Notes: a model not told the origin generated them from the sequence alone. A stretch of DNA of 64,000 nt from Mesobacillus zeae (GCF_003570705.1 NZ_QWVT01000018.1:62001-126000), one strand, 5' to 3'; shown: positions 1-9,613, counted from the stretch's first letter. A program made the numbers and translations.

Positions 1-65
1 CAGTGAAAGAATGGCAAACATCCGTTGAAAAAGTAAGCGATCAATTACGAGCAGCATCAAAATAA
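1..65 (+). CDS. C-terminal end of a protein, probably the ABC sugar-binding lipoprotein (partial)
   Basis: The last 20 codons of an open frame run from the window edge to TAA at 63-65 and read VKEWQTSVEKVSDQLRAASK. The amphipathic, lysine-rich tail resembles the end of an extracellular sugar-binding protein. Two sugar ABC permeases follow after 78 bp with no binding protein elsewhere nearby, so a solute-binding component is the natural reading. That is inferred from position; the fragment alone does not prove it. Confidence 0.5.
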   Translation, partial: VKEWQTSVEKVSDQLRAASK

Positions 66-143
66 ACTAGTCTTATAGTTTCCATTAATTATAACGGTGA
101 GTAACTTTTCTCACCGTTATATTTATTAGTTGAGGTGATAGCA

Positions 144-1034
144 ATGAATAAAGCAGCAGAGAAAAGGCTATTTGTATTTGTTTGTACAGCGCCCGCACTG
201 ATCTTGTTAACCATTTTTATGCTTCTTCCTACGGCTGAGGTATTCAGGATGTCCTTATACAAGTGGGGTGGATTTTCGAATGAAAAGGTTTTTGTAGGGT
301 TCGATAACTTCAAGATATTATGGAATGATTTGAACTTCTTTCGATCCCTCCAAAACAGTATTGTACTGATTGTTATCGTCACTCTTATCACCATGGTGAT
401 GGCAATCCTGTTTGCCTTTATGCTGACAAGAGAAAAGATCAAAGGCAACAGCTTTTTCCGAATCATTTTCTATATCCCCAATATCTTATCCATTGTAGTC
501 ATCGCCGGGATTTTTTCGGCGGTATATGATCCTACCACAGGTTTACTGAATAATTTACTTGGTTTGTTTAACCTGGAGAATCTTCAAAAAATGTGGCTCG
601 GCAATCAGAAAATAGCCATCTATAGTATCGGCGGTGCCCTCGTTTGGCAAGCCATTGGATACTACATGGTCATGTATATGTCGAGTATCGCGAGTATTCC
701 AGAAAGTTATTACGAAGCAGCTTCTTTGGAAGGGGCTGGACGGATTAGGCAGTTTTTCAGTATTACCTTGCCTTTAATATGGAATAACATCCGAACCACT
801 TTAACTTTCTTCATTATCAGTACGATTAATTTAAGTTTTCTTCTCGTCCAGGCGATGACCGGTGGAGGCCCTGACGGATCGACGGAAGTGTTTTTAAGCT
901 ACATGTATAAGCAGGCTTACACCAATTCCTCTTATGGATATGGGATGGCCATTGGGGTTGTCATTTTCTTATTCTCATTCTTTTTATCTGCCGTTGTTAG
1001 CCTCGTCACCAAGCGGGAAGTTCTGGAGTATTAA
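144..1034 (+). CDS. ABC sugar transporter permease, MalF/UgpA type
   Basis: 296-residue integral membrane protein with about six transmembrane segments, the first at residues 10-35. The permease coupling (EAA) loop reads YYEAASLEGAGRIRQFFSITLP, typical of carbohydrate-importer permeases. It would form the heteromeric channel with the next gene. ATG 144 was chosen because a GAGGTG ribosome site lies just upstream; an in-frame GTG at 135 sits inside that site. No ATPase gene is present, so a shared MsmX-like ATPase elsewhere is likely, as is usual in Bacillus. The neighbouring phosphorylase suggests galacto-N-biose or lacto-N-biose as substrate (inference). Confidence 0.9.
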   Translation: MNKAAEKRLFVFVCTAPALILLTIFMLLPTAEVFRMSLYKWGGFSNEKVFVGFDNFKILWNDLNFFRSLQNSIVLIVIVTLITMVMAILFAFMLTREKIKGNSFFRIIFYIPNILSIVVIAGIFSAVYDPTTGLLNNLLGLFNLENLQKMWLGNQKIAIYSIGGALVWQAIGYYMVMYMSSIASIPESYYEAASLEGAGRIRQFFSITLPLIWNNIRTTLTFFIISTINLSFLLVQAMTGGGPDGSTEVFLSYMYKQAYTNSSYGYGMAIGVVIFLFSFFLSAVVSLVTKREVLEY

Positions 1035-1049
1035 GGAGGTCAATGAACG

Positions 1050-1931
1050 ATGAACAAACAAAAAGGAATGAGTACAGAAACAGCTTATCGATTTTTTATC
1101 TACGTCGCCCTTATTACATTGGCAATCTCGATTATTATACCGGTTGGCTGGGTTTTCCTGGCTTCACTGAAGAAAAACTCGGAGTTTTATGGGAGTCCTT
1201 GGACGCTGCCCGAAGGCGTCCATTTCCAGAACTTCATAGACGCTTTCCAAAAAGCAAACATGGGCACTTACATGCTGAACTCCGTCATGGTGACGGCATT
1301 GGCGCTGCTTATTTTGCTGGTGATTGCCCTGCCGGCTGCCTATGTATTGGCCAGATATACCTTTAAAGGCAGCCGTTTCATGAATGCCTTGTTTAAAGCT
1401 GGATTATTTATCAACGTGAACTACATTGTTGTTCCGATTTTCTTGATGCTGCTAGATGGGGATACCTTTTTACTGGAGCAGTTTGGAGAAGGGTTCCTGC
1501 TCGACAATCTATTTGTCTTAGCATTAGTTTACGCGGCGACCGCTTTGCCGTTCACCATTTATTTGCTGTCCAGTTACTTTCAATCACTTCCATCTACATT
1601 CGAGGAAGCGGCTTTGGTTGATGGAGCCGGATACTTTAAAACAATGATTTCAATCATGATTCCAATGGCCCGTCCAAGTATCATAGCTGTCATCCTATTC
1701 AACTTTTTAGCATTTTGGAATGAATACATCATTGCCCTGACTTTGATTCCTGGTCCAAATAAGACTTTAACTGTCGGGCTAATGAATTTAATGGCAGCCC
1801 AAAAATCCGCGGCCAATTACGGCCAAATGTATGCGGGAATGGTCCTTGTCATGCTGCCAACCTTGATTTTATACATCATTGTTCAAAAGAAATTAACACA
1901 GGGGATGACCCTTGGCGGATTAAAGGACTAG
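1050..1931 (+). CDS. ABC sugar transporter permease, MalG/UgpE type
   Basis: 293-residue membrane protein with six predicted transmembrane segments. Its EAA loop, FEEAALVDGAGYFKTMISI, is followed by the helix continuing into FLAFWNEYIIALTL, a hallmark of MalG-type permeases. It starts 15 bp after the first permease; AAGGAGG lies about 10 bp before ATG 1050. It is the partner of the upstream permease, and the two are presumably co-translated with the phosphorylase gene that follows 10 bp later. Substrate is inferred from context only. Confidence 0.9.
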   Translation: MNKQKGMSTETAYRFFIYVALITLAISIIIPVGWVFLASLKKNSEFYGSPWTLPEGVHFQNFIDAFQKANMGTYMLNSVMVTALALLILLVIALPAAYVLARYTFKGSRFMNALFKAGLFINVNYIVVPIFLMLLDGDTFLLEQFGEGFLLDNLFVLALVYAATALPFTIYLLSSYFQSLPSTFEEAALVDGAGYFKTMISIMIPMARPSIIAVILFNFLAFWNEYIIALTLIPGPNKTLTVGLMNLMAAQKSAANYGQMYAGMVLVMLPTLILYIIVQKKLTQGMTLGGLKD

Positions 1932-1941
1932 GAGGATTTTC

Positions 1942-4101
1942 ATGGAAAAGAGAAAAGGTCGCGTGACCTTGCCAAGTGAAGAGAATTTTCTAAAGGAAAC
2001 TAAAGAATTGATGGAGCGTTGGGGTGCTGATGCGATTCGTGATAGTGACGGGACAAAGTTGGATGATGAGATCAAACAATTGGATGCAAAAATTTATACA
2101 ACTTACTTTGTTGCCCGGGGACAGAACGAATTTGCAAAAAACCACATGGAAGAATGCCAGCAGCTTTATTTGATGAGTTTGTTCAATACAGCACTGACAG
2201 AGAAACTTGAAATTGATTTTATGAAAGGCTATTTTGAAGAACAGTTACAGCCGGACTATTTTCATGATCCTAAGAAATACTGGGAAGTTATCGACCGTAC
2301 AACTGGAAGCGTAGTTGACGCGGAAGATTGGAAAGTATGTGAAAAAACGAACAGAGTCATCGTTATAAATGCAATTCCATGGCACGAATATACAGTATCC
2401 TTCTTAGTTTATGCGATTTGGGATCCAACGCAAATGTACAATCACATTACAAATGATTGGGGCAATAAGCCGCATGACATTCCATTTGATGTTAGACAAG
2501 CTAACTCCAATCAGCATATGAAGACCTATTTAAAGCAATGGCTAAAGGACAATCCAGATACAGACGTCGTAAGATTCACAACGTTTTTCTATCATTTTAC
2601 TCTTGTATTCAATAATCTTGGCAAAGAAAAATTTGTCGATTGGTTCGGTTATGGTGCAAGTGTTTCAGTGGCTGCTCTGGATGCCTTTGAACAGGAAAAA
2701 GGCTATAGCTTGAGGCCAGAAGATATTGTTGATCAGGGCTATTACAATACGTCATTCCGGGTTCCGACCCCAGCCTTTTTGGATTATATGGATTTTGTGC
2801 AAAAATTTGTTGCTGAAGAAGCGAAAAAGCTTGTGGACATCGTCCATGAAAGCGGCAAGGAAGCGATGATGTTCCTTGGCGATAACTGGATCGGTACGGA
2901 GCCGTATGGAAAGTACTTTAACAGAATCGGATTGGATGCAGTAGTCGGCAGTGTTGGTGGGGGTGCCACGCTGAGAATGATTGCCGATATCCCGCATGTC
3001 CGCTATACAGAAGGCAGATTCCTACCTTATTTCTTCCCAGATACATTTTACGAAGGTAATAATCCCGTGCTGGAAGCGAATGAAAATTGGCTGACAGCCC
3101 GGAGAGCCATTCTAAGAAATCCTGTTGACCGGATTGGTTATGGTGGCTATTTAAGTTTGGCCTATAAATTCCCTGAATTTGTTTCATATATTGAAAAAGT
3201 GACGGAAGAATTCCGGGAAATACATGACACCATCAAAGGCATTGAACCTTACAGCGGATTGAAAGTAGCGATACTGAACTCTTGGGGCAAGCTGAGAACC
3301 TGGCAGACGCATATGGTTGCCCACGCCTTATGGTATAAACAAATTTATTCTTATTTAGGAATTTTGGAATCATTAAGCGGGTCTGCAGTGGATGTCAGCT
3401 TTATCAGCTTTGACGATGTCATCAACGATGGTGTGCCGGAGGATATTGATGTCATCATTAATGCCGGCGATGCAGGAACGGCTTTTTCCGGAGGGAATCA
3501 TTGGAGCAATGAAAAGTTAGTCACGACGATTAGAGCCTGGATTCATAACGGAGGAGGCTTCATCGGAATTGGTGAACCGACAGCCTGTAATCATGAGGGC
3601 CACTATTTCCAATTGGCGACTGCCCTGGGCGTTGACAAAGAACTAGGATTCAGTTTATCGACAGATAAATATTTTGTCACACCTGTCGGAGAGCATTTTA
3701 TTTCTGCCGACAGCACCGAGTTTGATTTTGGTGAAGGAATGAAAAATATTTATGCCTTGTCAGCGGATACGGAAATTATTGAGTACTCAAATGGAGAAGT
3801 CCACCTTTCCAGCCATCCATTTGGTGATGGAAGGGCCGTCTATATCGCGGGGCTACCTTACAGTGAAGAAAATACACGGCTGCTGATGCGGGCGTTATAC
3901 TACGCTGCCCATAAAGAAGAAGCATTCCATAAATGGCATGCCAGCAACATTTATTGTGAAGTCCATGCCTACCCATCGGTTGGGAAAATGGCGATTGTCA
4001 ACAATTCGATGAAGGAACAAACGTCGGTTGTCTTTGACGGAGATGGCAACAGTAAAGAAGTGACATTGGCACCTAGTGAAATCCGATGGGAGGATTTTTA
4101 A
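1942..4101 (+). CDS. 1,3-beta-galactosyl-N-acetylhexosamine phosphorylase (GH112)
   Basis: 719 residues, the usual length of galacto-N-biose/lacto-N-biose phosphorylases. It cleaves Gal-beta1,3-GalNAc (or GlcNAc) with phosphate to Gal-1-P and the free N-acetylhexosamine in the cytoplasm. The N-terminus GRVTLPSEENFLKETKEL and the segment WGADAIRDSDGTKL are family signatures. The motif GDNWIGTEPYG around residue 313-323 contains Asp314, which aligns by position with the proposed general acid of the Bifidobacterium enzyme (Asp313, from memory). The start is supported by AGGAGG 8 bp upstream. Preference for GalNAc over GlcNAc is inferred from the downstream AgaS/tagatose genes and the GH101 gene, not from the active site. 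Confidence 0.93.
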   Translation: MEKRKGRVTLPSEENFLKETKELMERWGADAIRDSDGTKLDDEIKQLDAKIYTTYFVARGQNEFAKNHMEECQQLYLMSLFNTALTEKLEIDFMKGYFEEQLQPDYFHDPKKYWEVIDRTTGSVVDAEDWKVCEKTNRVIVINAIPWHEYTVSFLVYAIWDPTQMYNHITNDWGNKPHDIPFDVRQANSNQHMKTYLKQWLKDNPDTDVVRFTTFFYHFTLVFNNLGKEKFVDWFGYGASVSVAALDAFEQEKGYSLRPEDIVDQGYYNTSFRVPTPAFLDYMDFVQKFVAEEAKKLVDIVHESGKEAMMFLGDNWIGTEPYGKYFNRIGLDAVVGSVGGGATLRMIADIPHVRYTEGRFLPYFFPDTFYEGNNPVLEANENWLTARRAILRNPVDRIGYGGYLSLAYKFPEFVSYIEKVTEEFREIHDTIKGIEPYSGLKVAILNSWGKLRTWQTHMVAHALWYKQIYSYLGILESLSGSAVDVSFISFDDVINDGVPEDIDVIINAGDAGTAFSGGNHWSNEKLVTTIRAWIHNGGGFIGIGEPTACNHEGHYFQLATALGVDKELGFSLSTDKYFVTPVGEHFISADSTEFDFGEGMKNIYALSADTEIIEYSNGEVHLSSHPFGDGRAVYIAGLPYSEENTRLLMRALYYAAHKEEAFHKWHASNIYCEVHAYPSVGKMAIVNNSMKEQTSVVFDGDGNSKEVTLAPSEIRWEDF

Positions 4102-4269
4102 ATGAGAGCTAATGTATTGATATTTGTTAAAATCGCTGTGTTTATCGTTTGTCTGGCGTTGATCATCATCGGTCAAAAGACAGCTGGCAAACTCGAACTG
4201 GGCATGATGTTAATTGGATTGGCGGGTTTATTGGGACTGCTTTACGATTACAATCGAAAATTCGTGTAA
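4102..4269 (+). CDS. small two-helix membrane protein in the galacto-N-biose operon
   Basis: 55 codons starting directly after the phosphorylase stop (TAA 4099-4101, ATG 4102) with GGGAGG about 8 bp upstream. It contains two hydrophobic helices, residues 5-22 (VLIFVKIAVFIVCLALIII) and about 31-46, joined by a short KTAGKLELG loop, with a basic end NRKFV. I do not recognise a function. Its exact abutment to the phosphorylase suggests translational coupling and perhaps a role alongside the importer. Confidence 0.7.
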   Translation: MRANVLIFVKIAVFIVCLALIIIGQKTAGKLELGMMLIGLAGLLGLLYDYNRKFV

Positions 4270-4295
4270 AAAAATCGAAAGTAAAACTTGATTGG

Positions 4296-4332
4296 AGCCT
4301 GAACGCTCTTTCCTTCAGGTTCTACTTTCTTC
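4296..4332 (+). terminator. weak intra-operon hairpin
   Basis: CCTGAA (4298-4303) pairs with TTCAGG (4314-4319), extended by one G-U and one A-U pair, and is followed by a pyrimidine-rich but not uniform T tract. It lies between the small membrane gene and the ROK kinase gene. It may be a partial terminator or a processing hairpin that sets relative expression of transport/phosphorolysis versus catabolic genes. The structure is weak. Confidence 0.3.
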
Positions 4333-4378
4333 AAAAATTGAATCTGCAGGGTAAATGCAAATTTAGAGGTGCGGGCAA

Positions 4379-5275
4379 ATGAAAAGGGCAATCGGCATAG
4401 ATATCGGCGGGACGAAGATTGCAGCAGGAATTATCTCTGATACGGGCGGGCTGCTTGAACGCGCAGAAGTAAAAAGCGATCCTTCCGATCGGGAAAATAT
4501 GTTTGCTAGAGTCGCAGAAGCGGTGGAGCAAGTTCTCGAAAAATCAGATCTTTCAATGGATGACATGGAGGGCATTGGCGTTGGGGTACCAGGTAAGGTG
4601 GATCAGGAAAAAGGCATTGCCGTTTTTCAAAACAATTTGCCTTGGCAGCAGTTTCCCATTACCGCCAGTTTAGAGGAACGCTTTGGCACCAAGCTAATAA
4701 CGATTGACAACGATGTTTATATGGCGGCATTTGCAGAATGGAAAGCGGCGCAGGTGAAAAATGATGAGACCTTTGTGTACGTGACGGTCAGTACGGGAAT
4801 TTCATGTTCCGTGATTCATAAAGGATCATTTTTCAGGGGCGCAGGTTTTGCTGGAGAACTGGGTTTGATTCCGGTCCTTTCCCATGGAGCGAATGAACGG
4901 CTGGAAAAGGTCGCATCCGGGCCGGGGATCCAGGAATTAGCTCAAAAGAGTTTAAAGTTAGGTGCGATCTCAACTAAAAAAGTCTTTGCCAGCTACCTAA
5001 AAGGGAAGCAGGAATTCGGGCCAGTTATCGATGAGGTGGCTAACACTTTAGCTCAAGGCCTCTATGCGATTTCCAGCATATTGGACCCGCATAAATTGGT
5101 TTTCGGCGGCAGTGTCATCGTGAATAATCCTTTTCTTCTTGAACTGGTTAAAGAAAAGCTGAAAGTCTATCAGCTCCCTGAACAACAGCATCTTTTAGGA
5201 CAGATGAGCATCAGCACATTGAAGCAGGATAATGGCATCATTGGAGCGGGATGGCGTGTATTCGAAAGGTTATAA
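4379..5275 (+). CDS. ROK family sugar kinase, probable N-acetylgalactosamine kinase
   Basis: 298 residues. The N-terminal phosphate-binding motif IGIDIGGTKIAAGI and the central DNDVYMAAFAEW are typical of ROK sugar kinases. The cysteine zinc motif CxCGxxGCxE seen in many ROK proteins is absent: the equivalent segment is GELGLIPV...SHGANERLEKVASG, so it belongs to the zinc-free branch. From its position between the phosphorylase and agaS/nagA, the expected reaction is ATP-dependent 6-phosphorylation of GalNAc released by phosphorolysis (inference). ATG 4379 is preceded by GAGGTG. Confidence 0.85.
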   Translation: MKRAIGIDIGGTKIAAGIISDTGGLLERAEVKSDPSDRENMFARVAEAVEQVLEKSDLSMDDMEGIGVGVPGKVDQEKGIAVFQNNLPWQQFPITASLEERFGTKLITIDNDVYMAAFAEWKAAQVKNDETFVYVTVSTGISCSVIHKGSFFRGAGFAGELGLIPVLSHGANERLEKVASGPGIQELAQKSLKLGAISTKKVFASYLKGKQEFGPVIDEVANTLAQGLYAISSILDPHKLVFGGSVIVNNPFLLELVKEKLKVYQLPEQQHLLGQMSISTLKQDNGIIGAGWRVFERL

Positions 5276-5290
5276 AAAGGAGTGTCAAAG

Positions 5291-6460
5291 ATGTTTACAC
5301 TAAGTAATGAAAAGTTAACATCGTTAGGTGCAACGATCACCACAACGGAAATCAAGCAGCAGCCAGGCTTATGGGATCAAACCTATTCATTGTATACAAA
5401 GAAGCACGCAGAGATTCATGCGTTTTTGAAAAAGCTTTCTAAACAGCATGATCGAATTCGTGTCATTTTTACGGGTGCTGGAACGTCAGCTTATGTTGGT
5501 GATACGGTCCTGCCATATTTAAAAGGAAGAGTAGATGAGAAACAGTGGGAAATGCAAAGCATCCCAACCACCACTTTGGTTTCCAATCCCTATGAATTCT
5601 TAAAAGCGGAAATTCCAACCTTGCTTGTTTCTTTTGCACGAAGTGGCAATAGTCCCGAAAGTGTGGCTGCTGTCGAATTAGCTGAACAAATCGTAAAGAA
5701 CTTTTATCAGTTAACCATAACTTGTGCAAAAGAGGGAGAGCTGGCGAAACGGGCAAAAGATGATGATCACAATCTTTTATTGTTAATGCCTGAGGGAGCC
5801 AATGATCAAGGATTTGCCATGACTGGAAGCTACACATGCATGACGCTGACGGCATTACTCGTTTTCGATTCACTGTTAGCGGAAGAAAAAGGCGAAATCG
5901 TCCAAACGATTTGCCAAATTGGAGATAGTGTCCTTAGCAGAGAAGAGGATATCAAAAAAATCATTGAACGTGATTTTGACCGGATTATTTATCTTGGCTC
6001 AGGAAGCTTTGAAGGGGTTGCAAGAGAAGCACAGTTAAAAATATTGGAGCTGACTGCCGGTAAAATTGTCACCGCCTTTGATTCATCGTTGGGATTCCGG
6101 CACGGCCCTAAATCATTCGTCAATGAAAAGGCGCTCGTCTTCGTTTTTGTTTCTAATCATCCTTATACACGGCAATACGATCACGATATGTTAGTGGAAT
6201 TGCAACGTGATAATATTGCCAGCTACATTTGTGCCGTAGAGGTCGATGGAAAAATGAATTATGACGGGAACACGTTCTTGTTCGTTGAAAAGGCTCAATC
6301 CATCCCGGATGCTTACCTGGCATTGCCTTTTGTCATGATTGGGCAAGCTATCTCATTGCTAGCTTCTATAAAAGTTGGGAATACACCAGATACGCCTTCA
6401 CCAACAGGTACGGTAAACCGTGTTGTGAAAGGTGTCACCATTCACAAATACAATCATTAG
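5291..6460 (+). CDS. agaS: AgaS-type SIS protein, galactosamine-6-phosphate deaminase/isomerase
   Basis: About 389 residues with two sugar-isomerase (SIS) domains. The first holds IFTGAGTSAYVGD and SFARSGNSPESVAA, the second YLGSGSFEGVAREA. RHGPKS near residue 270 is the usual SIS sugar-phosphate motif. In AgaS proteins the reaction is GalN-6-P to tagatose-6-P plus ammonia. ATG 5291 is preferred because AAAAGGAG lies 8 bp upstream; an in-frame GTG at 5282 is within that site. It sits between the kinase and nagA, so the order kinase-NagA-AgaS is complete. Confidence 0.9.
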   Translation: MFTLSNEKLTSLGATITTTEIKQQPGLWDQTYSLYTKKHAEIHAFLKKLSKQHDRIRVIFTGAGTSAYVGDTVLPYLKGRVDEKQWEMQSIPTTTLVSNPYEFLKAEIPTLLVSFARSGNSPESVAAVELAEQIVKNFYQLTITCAKEGELAKRAKDDDHNLLLLMPEGANDQGFAMTGSYTCMTLTALLVFDSLLAEEKGEIVQTICQIGDSVLSREEDIKKIIERDFDRIIYLGSGSFEGVAREAQLKILELTAGKIVTAFDSSLGFRHGPKSFVNEKALVFVFVSNHPYTRQYDHDMLVELQRDNIASYICAVEVDGKMNYDGNTFLFVEKAQSIPDAYLALPFVMIGQAISLLASIKVGNTPDTPSPTGTVNRVVKGVTIHKYNH

Positions 6461-6501
6461 AATTACGTGAACGCCGAGTATATAACTAAGGGGAAAGAAG
6501 C

Positions 6502-7650
6502 ATGAGAACATTCATTTTTGCGGAGAAATTTTTTCTTGAAGATAAGGTAGAAGGACCTGGTTTTCTCGAAATAAAAGATGGGAAATTCGGTGCCTATTCA
6601 GAAAAAAGGCCAGACGAGTCAGACGAAATCATTGATTATGGGGGGCGGTGGATTGCCCCTGGCTTAGTGGATACACATATTCATGGATTTAGAAATCATG
6701 ATGTGATGGACAATGACTTTGAAGGATTGAAACAGATCTCTGAAGGGCTGCTGTCTTGCGGTGTTACATCATTTTTGCCGACAACTTTAACAGCTTCAAC
6801 AGAATCGTTGAATCGTGTGGTTGAAATGATTGGTGCAAATTATACCCGTGTGCAAGGAGCAAAAATTAAGGGGATCTTTCTGGAAGGACCATTTTTTACT
6901 GAAACACATAAAGGGGCTCAAAATGAGAAGTACTTTTGCGATCCTTCCATTGACAAGTTGAAAAAATGGCAGGACCTATCGCATCAATTCATTAAAAAGA
7001 TTGCGATTGCTCCAGAAAGAAAAGGTTCAGCTGAATTTATTGAATATGCAGTGAGTGAAAAAGTCTCGGTTGCGTTAGCGCATAGCGATGCAACGTATGA
7101 AGAAGCAAAAACTGCGGTTGAAAAAGGGGCTTCCATATTTGTTCATACTTTCAATGGAATGAGCGGTCTGCACCATCGTGAGCCTGGGATGGCCGGAGCA
7201 GCCATGAATTTAAGAGATGTGTTTGCCGAACTCATCTGTGACGGACACCATGTCCATCCTGTTGCAGCAAATATTTTAATGAATACCCGCGGCAGAGATT
7301 CAACCGTTATGGTGACCGATTGTATGATGGCTGGCGGAATGCCGGAAGGAAACTATCAGCTTGGAGAATTTCCTGTAGAAGTTAAAGCAGGGGCAGCCCT
7401 TATGGCTGGCGGAGGTTTAGCCGGCAGTATCCTGCAATTAAAAGATGTTGTTAAAAATGCCGTCAAATGGGGAATTGCTTCTCCTGCAGAAGCAATTTAT
7501 ATGGCAAGCACCGCGCCAGCTAAAAGCGTCGCGATCGATCATGAATGCGGAAAAATTGCTGAGGGGTATGCTGCTGATTTTATCGTGTTGAATCCTTCAC
7601 TGGATTTAATCGCGACTTATACTGATGGTGTCTGTCGTTATCAAGATTAA
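6502..7650 (+). CDS. nagA: N-acetylglucosamine/galactosamine-6-phosphate deacetylase
   Basis: 382 residues of the amidohydrolase superfamily. Visible metal and substrate motifs are DTHIHG (His59, His61), FLEGPFF, LAHSDATYEEA and FVHTFNGMSGLHHREPG, with VTDCMMAGG carrying the catalytic Asp region. It removes acetate from GalNAc-6-P or GlcNAc-6-P in the cytoplasm. AAGGGG precedes ATG 6502. In this cluster, with agaS instead of nagB next to it, GalNAc-6-P is the expected substrate; the motifs do not discriminate. Confidence 0.93.
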   Translation: MRTFIFAEKFFLEDKVEGPGFLEIKDGKFGAYSEKRPDESDEIIDYGGRWIAPGLVDTHIHGFRNHDVMDNDFEGLKQISEGLLSCGVTSFLPTTLTASTESLNRVVEMIGANYTRVQGAKIKGIFLEGPFFTETHKGAQNEKYFCDPSIDKLKKWQDLSHQFIKKIAIAPERKGSAEFIEYAVSEKVSVALAHSDATYEEAKTAVEKGASIFVHTFNGMSGLHHREPGMAGAAMNLRDVFAELICDGHHVHPVAANILMNTRGRDSTVMVTDCMMAGGMPEGNYQLGEFPVEVKAGAALMAGGGLAGSILQLKDVVKNAVKWGIASPAEAIYMASTAPAKSVAIDHECGKIAEGYAADFIVLNPSLDLIATYTDGVCRYQD

Positions 7651-7675
7651 ATAACAACCAGAAAGAGTGAGTACG

Positions 7676-8611
7676 ATGATTTTAGCTGTGACCATGAATC
7701 CATCCGTAGATATTTCCTATCACGTTGAGTCTTTCAAGTTAGACGATATCAACCGGGTTGAAGATTTACGTAAAACGGCTGGAGGAAAAGGTCTGAATGT
7801 TGCCCGGGTGACTGCACAAATGGAAGAAGCCGTCATGGCAACAGGTGTGCTGGGCGGAACAATCGGCGATTATATCGTTCAGGAATTAAATAAGAGCAAT
7901 ATTCCCAATGATTTTTTGAAAATCAAAAAGGAATCGAGAAATTGCATCGCCATTCTTCATGAGGGGATGCAAACAGAGATTTTAGAATCAGGGCCGGCCT
8001 TATCTAAAGAGGAAGGCGCTGCCTTTCTAGAAAAATTTGAAGGCTTACTTGCAAACACTTCACTAGTGGCAGTTTCGGGCAGTTTGCCCAAAGGCTTGGC
8101 AGCGAACTATTATCAGCAAATGCTTAAGATCAGTCATAAAATGGGCGTTCGCATGATTTTGGATTCATCAGGAGAATCGTTGAGTCAAGCCTTGCTGTGT
8201 GAGAAAAAACCATTTGCTATAAAACCAAATACAGCGGAATTGTCCCAGCTTTTGGGCATGAAAGTGGACGCAGAAATCGCGAATTTGAAACAGACATTAA
8301 ACCACCCGCTATTTCATGGGATTGAATGGATCATCGTTTCCATGGGCGGTGAAGGAGCCTTTGTCAGGCATGGTGATGATGATTATAAGGTTACAATCCC
8401 GAAAATAGAAGTGGTCAATCCTGTTGGTTCCGGTGATGCAACTGTTGCTGGTTTTGCAGTGGCCCTGAACCGGAATCAATCGGTCGAGACTATATTGAAA
8501 ACGGCTATGACGACGGGAATGTTAAATACGATGGAAGCTGGAACCGGTTATATTGATGTGAACAAGATGAACGAGTACTTTGATTTTATTAAAGTCGAGA
8601 AAGTAGATTGA
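7676..8611 (+). CDS. 1-phosphofructokinase family kinase, probable tagatose-6-phosphate kinase (LacC-like)
   Basis: About 311 residues of the PfkB family. The first signature is GGKGLNVARV near residue 36; the second is NPVGSGDATVAGFAVAL with the catalytic Asp near residue 250. It would phosphorylate tagatose-6-P to tagatose-1,6-bisphosphate, because the next gene is lacD. Fructose-1-P kinase (FruK) and LacC are close relatives and only context favours LacC. ATG 7676 fits the ribosome site AAAGAGTGAG better than an in-frame GTG at 7667. Confidence 0.85.
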   Translation: MILAVTMNPSVDISYHVESFKLDDINRVEDLRKTAGGKGLNVARVTAQMEEAVMATGVLGGTIGDYIVQELNKSNIPNDFLKIKKESRNCIAILHEGMQTEILESGPALSKEEGAAFLEKFEGLLANTSLVAVSGSLPKGLAANYYQQMLKISHKMGVRMILDSSGESLSQALLCEKKPFAIKPNTAELSQLLGMKVDAEIANLKQTLNHPLFHGIEWIIVSMGGEGAFVRHGDDDYKVTIPKIEVVNPVGSGDATVAGFAVALNRNQSVETILKTAMTTGMLNTMEAGTGYIDVNKMNEYFDFIKVEKVD

Positions 8612-8626
8612 GAGAGGAGCATGACG

Positions 8627-9613
8627 ATGTTACAGCTTACCAGTAATAAAATGGAAGCGTTGAAACGCCTATCAGATGAAAATGGTGTAATTGGAGCATT
8701 AGCCATTGACCAGCGTGGCTCATTGAAAAAGATGATTGCATCCGGCGGGGCGAGCCATGTTGGAGATGAAGGCATTATCACTTTCAAAGAATTGGTTTCT
8801 AAGGAATTAACACCATATTCGACTGCGATTCTCTTAGATCCAGAATACGGTCTGCCCGCAGCAAAGGTCCGTGACAAAGATTCAGGCTTATTAGTTGCCT
8901 ATGAAAAAACAGGCTACGACGCGACAGAAGTGGGCCGCCTTCCGGATTTACTGCCGGAATGGTCTGTGAAACGGTTAAAAGAAGCTGGTGCCGATGCAAT
9001 CAAATTCTTACTCTACTATGATGTCGATGAAGATGAAAAAATCAATAATTATAAACATGTCTATATGGAACGAGTGGGATCAGAGTGTGTTGCAGAGGAT
9101 ATCCCATTCTTCTTGGAAATTGTCACATATGATGCTGAAAATGATGATGTAAAAGGTAAAGCTTACGCAAAGGTAAAACCGCATAAAGTGATTGGCGCAA
9201 TGAAGGAGTTCTCCAAGCTGCAATATTATGTTGATGTGCTGAAAGTAGAAGTTCCGGTGAATATGAACTATGTGGAAGGCTATACAGAGGGAGAAACTGT
9301 TTACAGTAAAGAAGAAGCTGCTAGCTTTTTTAAACAACAAAGTGATGCAACCCAGCTGCCATTTATCTTCTTAAGCGCGGGAGTAAGCGCGAAACTATTC
9401 CAGGAAACTTTGAAATTCGCCAAAGAGTCAGGTTCTACCTTTAACGGCGTTTTATGCGGCCGGGCAACCTGGAAGGACGGTGTCGCACCTTTTACTTCAA
9501 ATGGTGTGCAAGCAGGCCGTGACTGGTTGCAGGATGCAGGTAAAAGAAATATTGAAGAACTGAATCTCGTATTGAATGAGACAGCTAGCTCATGGTTCGA
9601 TAAAGCAAATTAA
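8627..9613 (+). CDS. lacD: tagatose 1,6-diphosphate aldolase
   Basis: About 328 residues, standard LacD length (class I aldolase). [16 protein letters not shown] near the N-terminus and [15 protein letters not shown] in the middle are characteristic of LacD; the Schiff-base lysine is expected in the [12 protein letters not shown] segment. It splits tagatose-1,6-bisphosphate to dihydroxyacetone phosphate and glyceraldehyde-3-P, ending the GalNAc branch. ATG 8627 is chosen because GAGGAG (8614-8619) is 7 bp away; ATG 8621 would be only 1 bp from it. Confidence 0.93.
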   Translation: MLQLTSNKMEALKRLSDENGVIGALAIDQRGSLKKMIASGGASHVGDEGIITFKELVSKELTPYSTAILLDPEYGLPAAKVRDKDSGLLVAYEKTGYDATEVGRLPDLLPEWSVKRLKEAGADAIKFLLYYDVDEDEKINNYKHVYMERVGSECVAEDIPFFLEIVTYDAENDDVKGKAYAKVKPHKVIGAMKEFSKLQYYVDVLKVEVPVNMNYVEGYTEGETVYSKEEAASFFKQQSDATQLPFIFLSAGVSAKLFQETLKFAKESGSTFNGVLCGRATWKDGVAPFTSNGVQAGRDWLQDAGKRNIEELNLVLNETASSWFDKAN

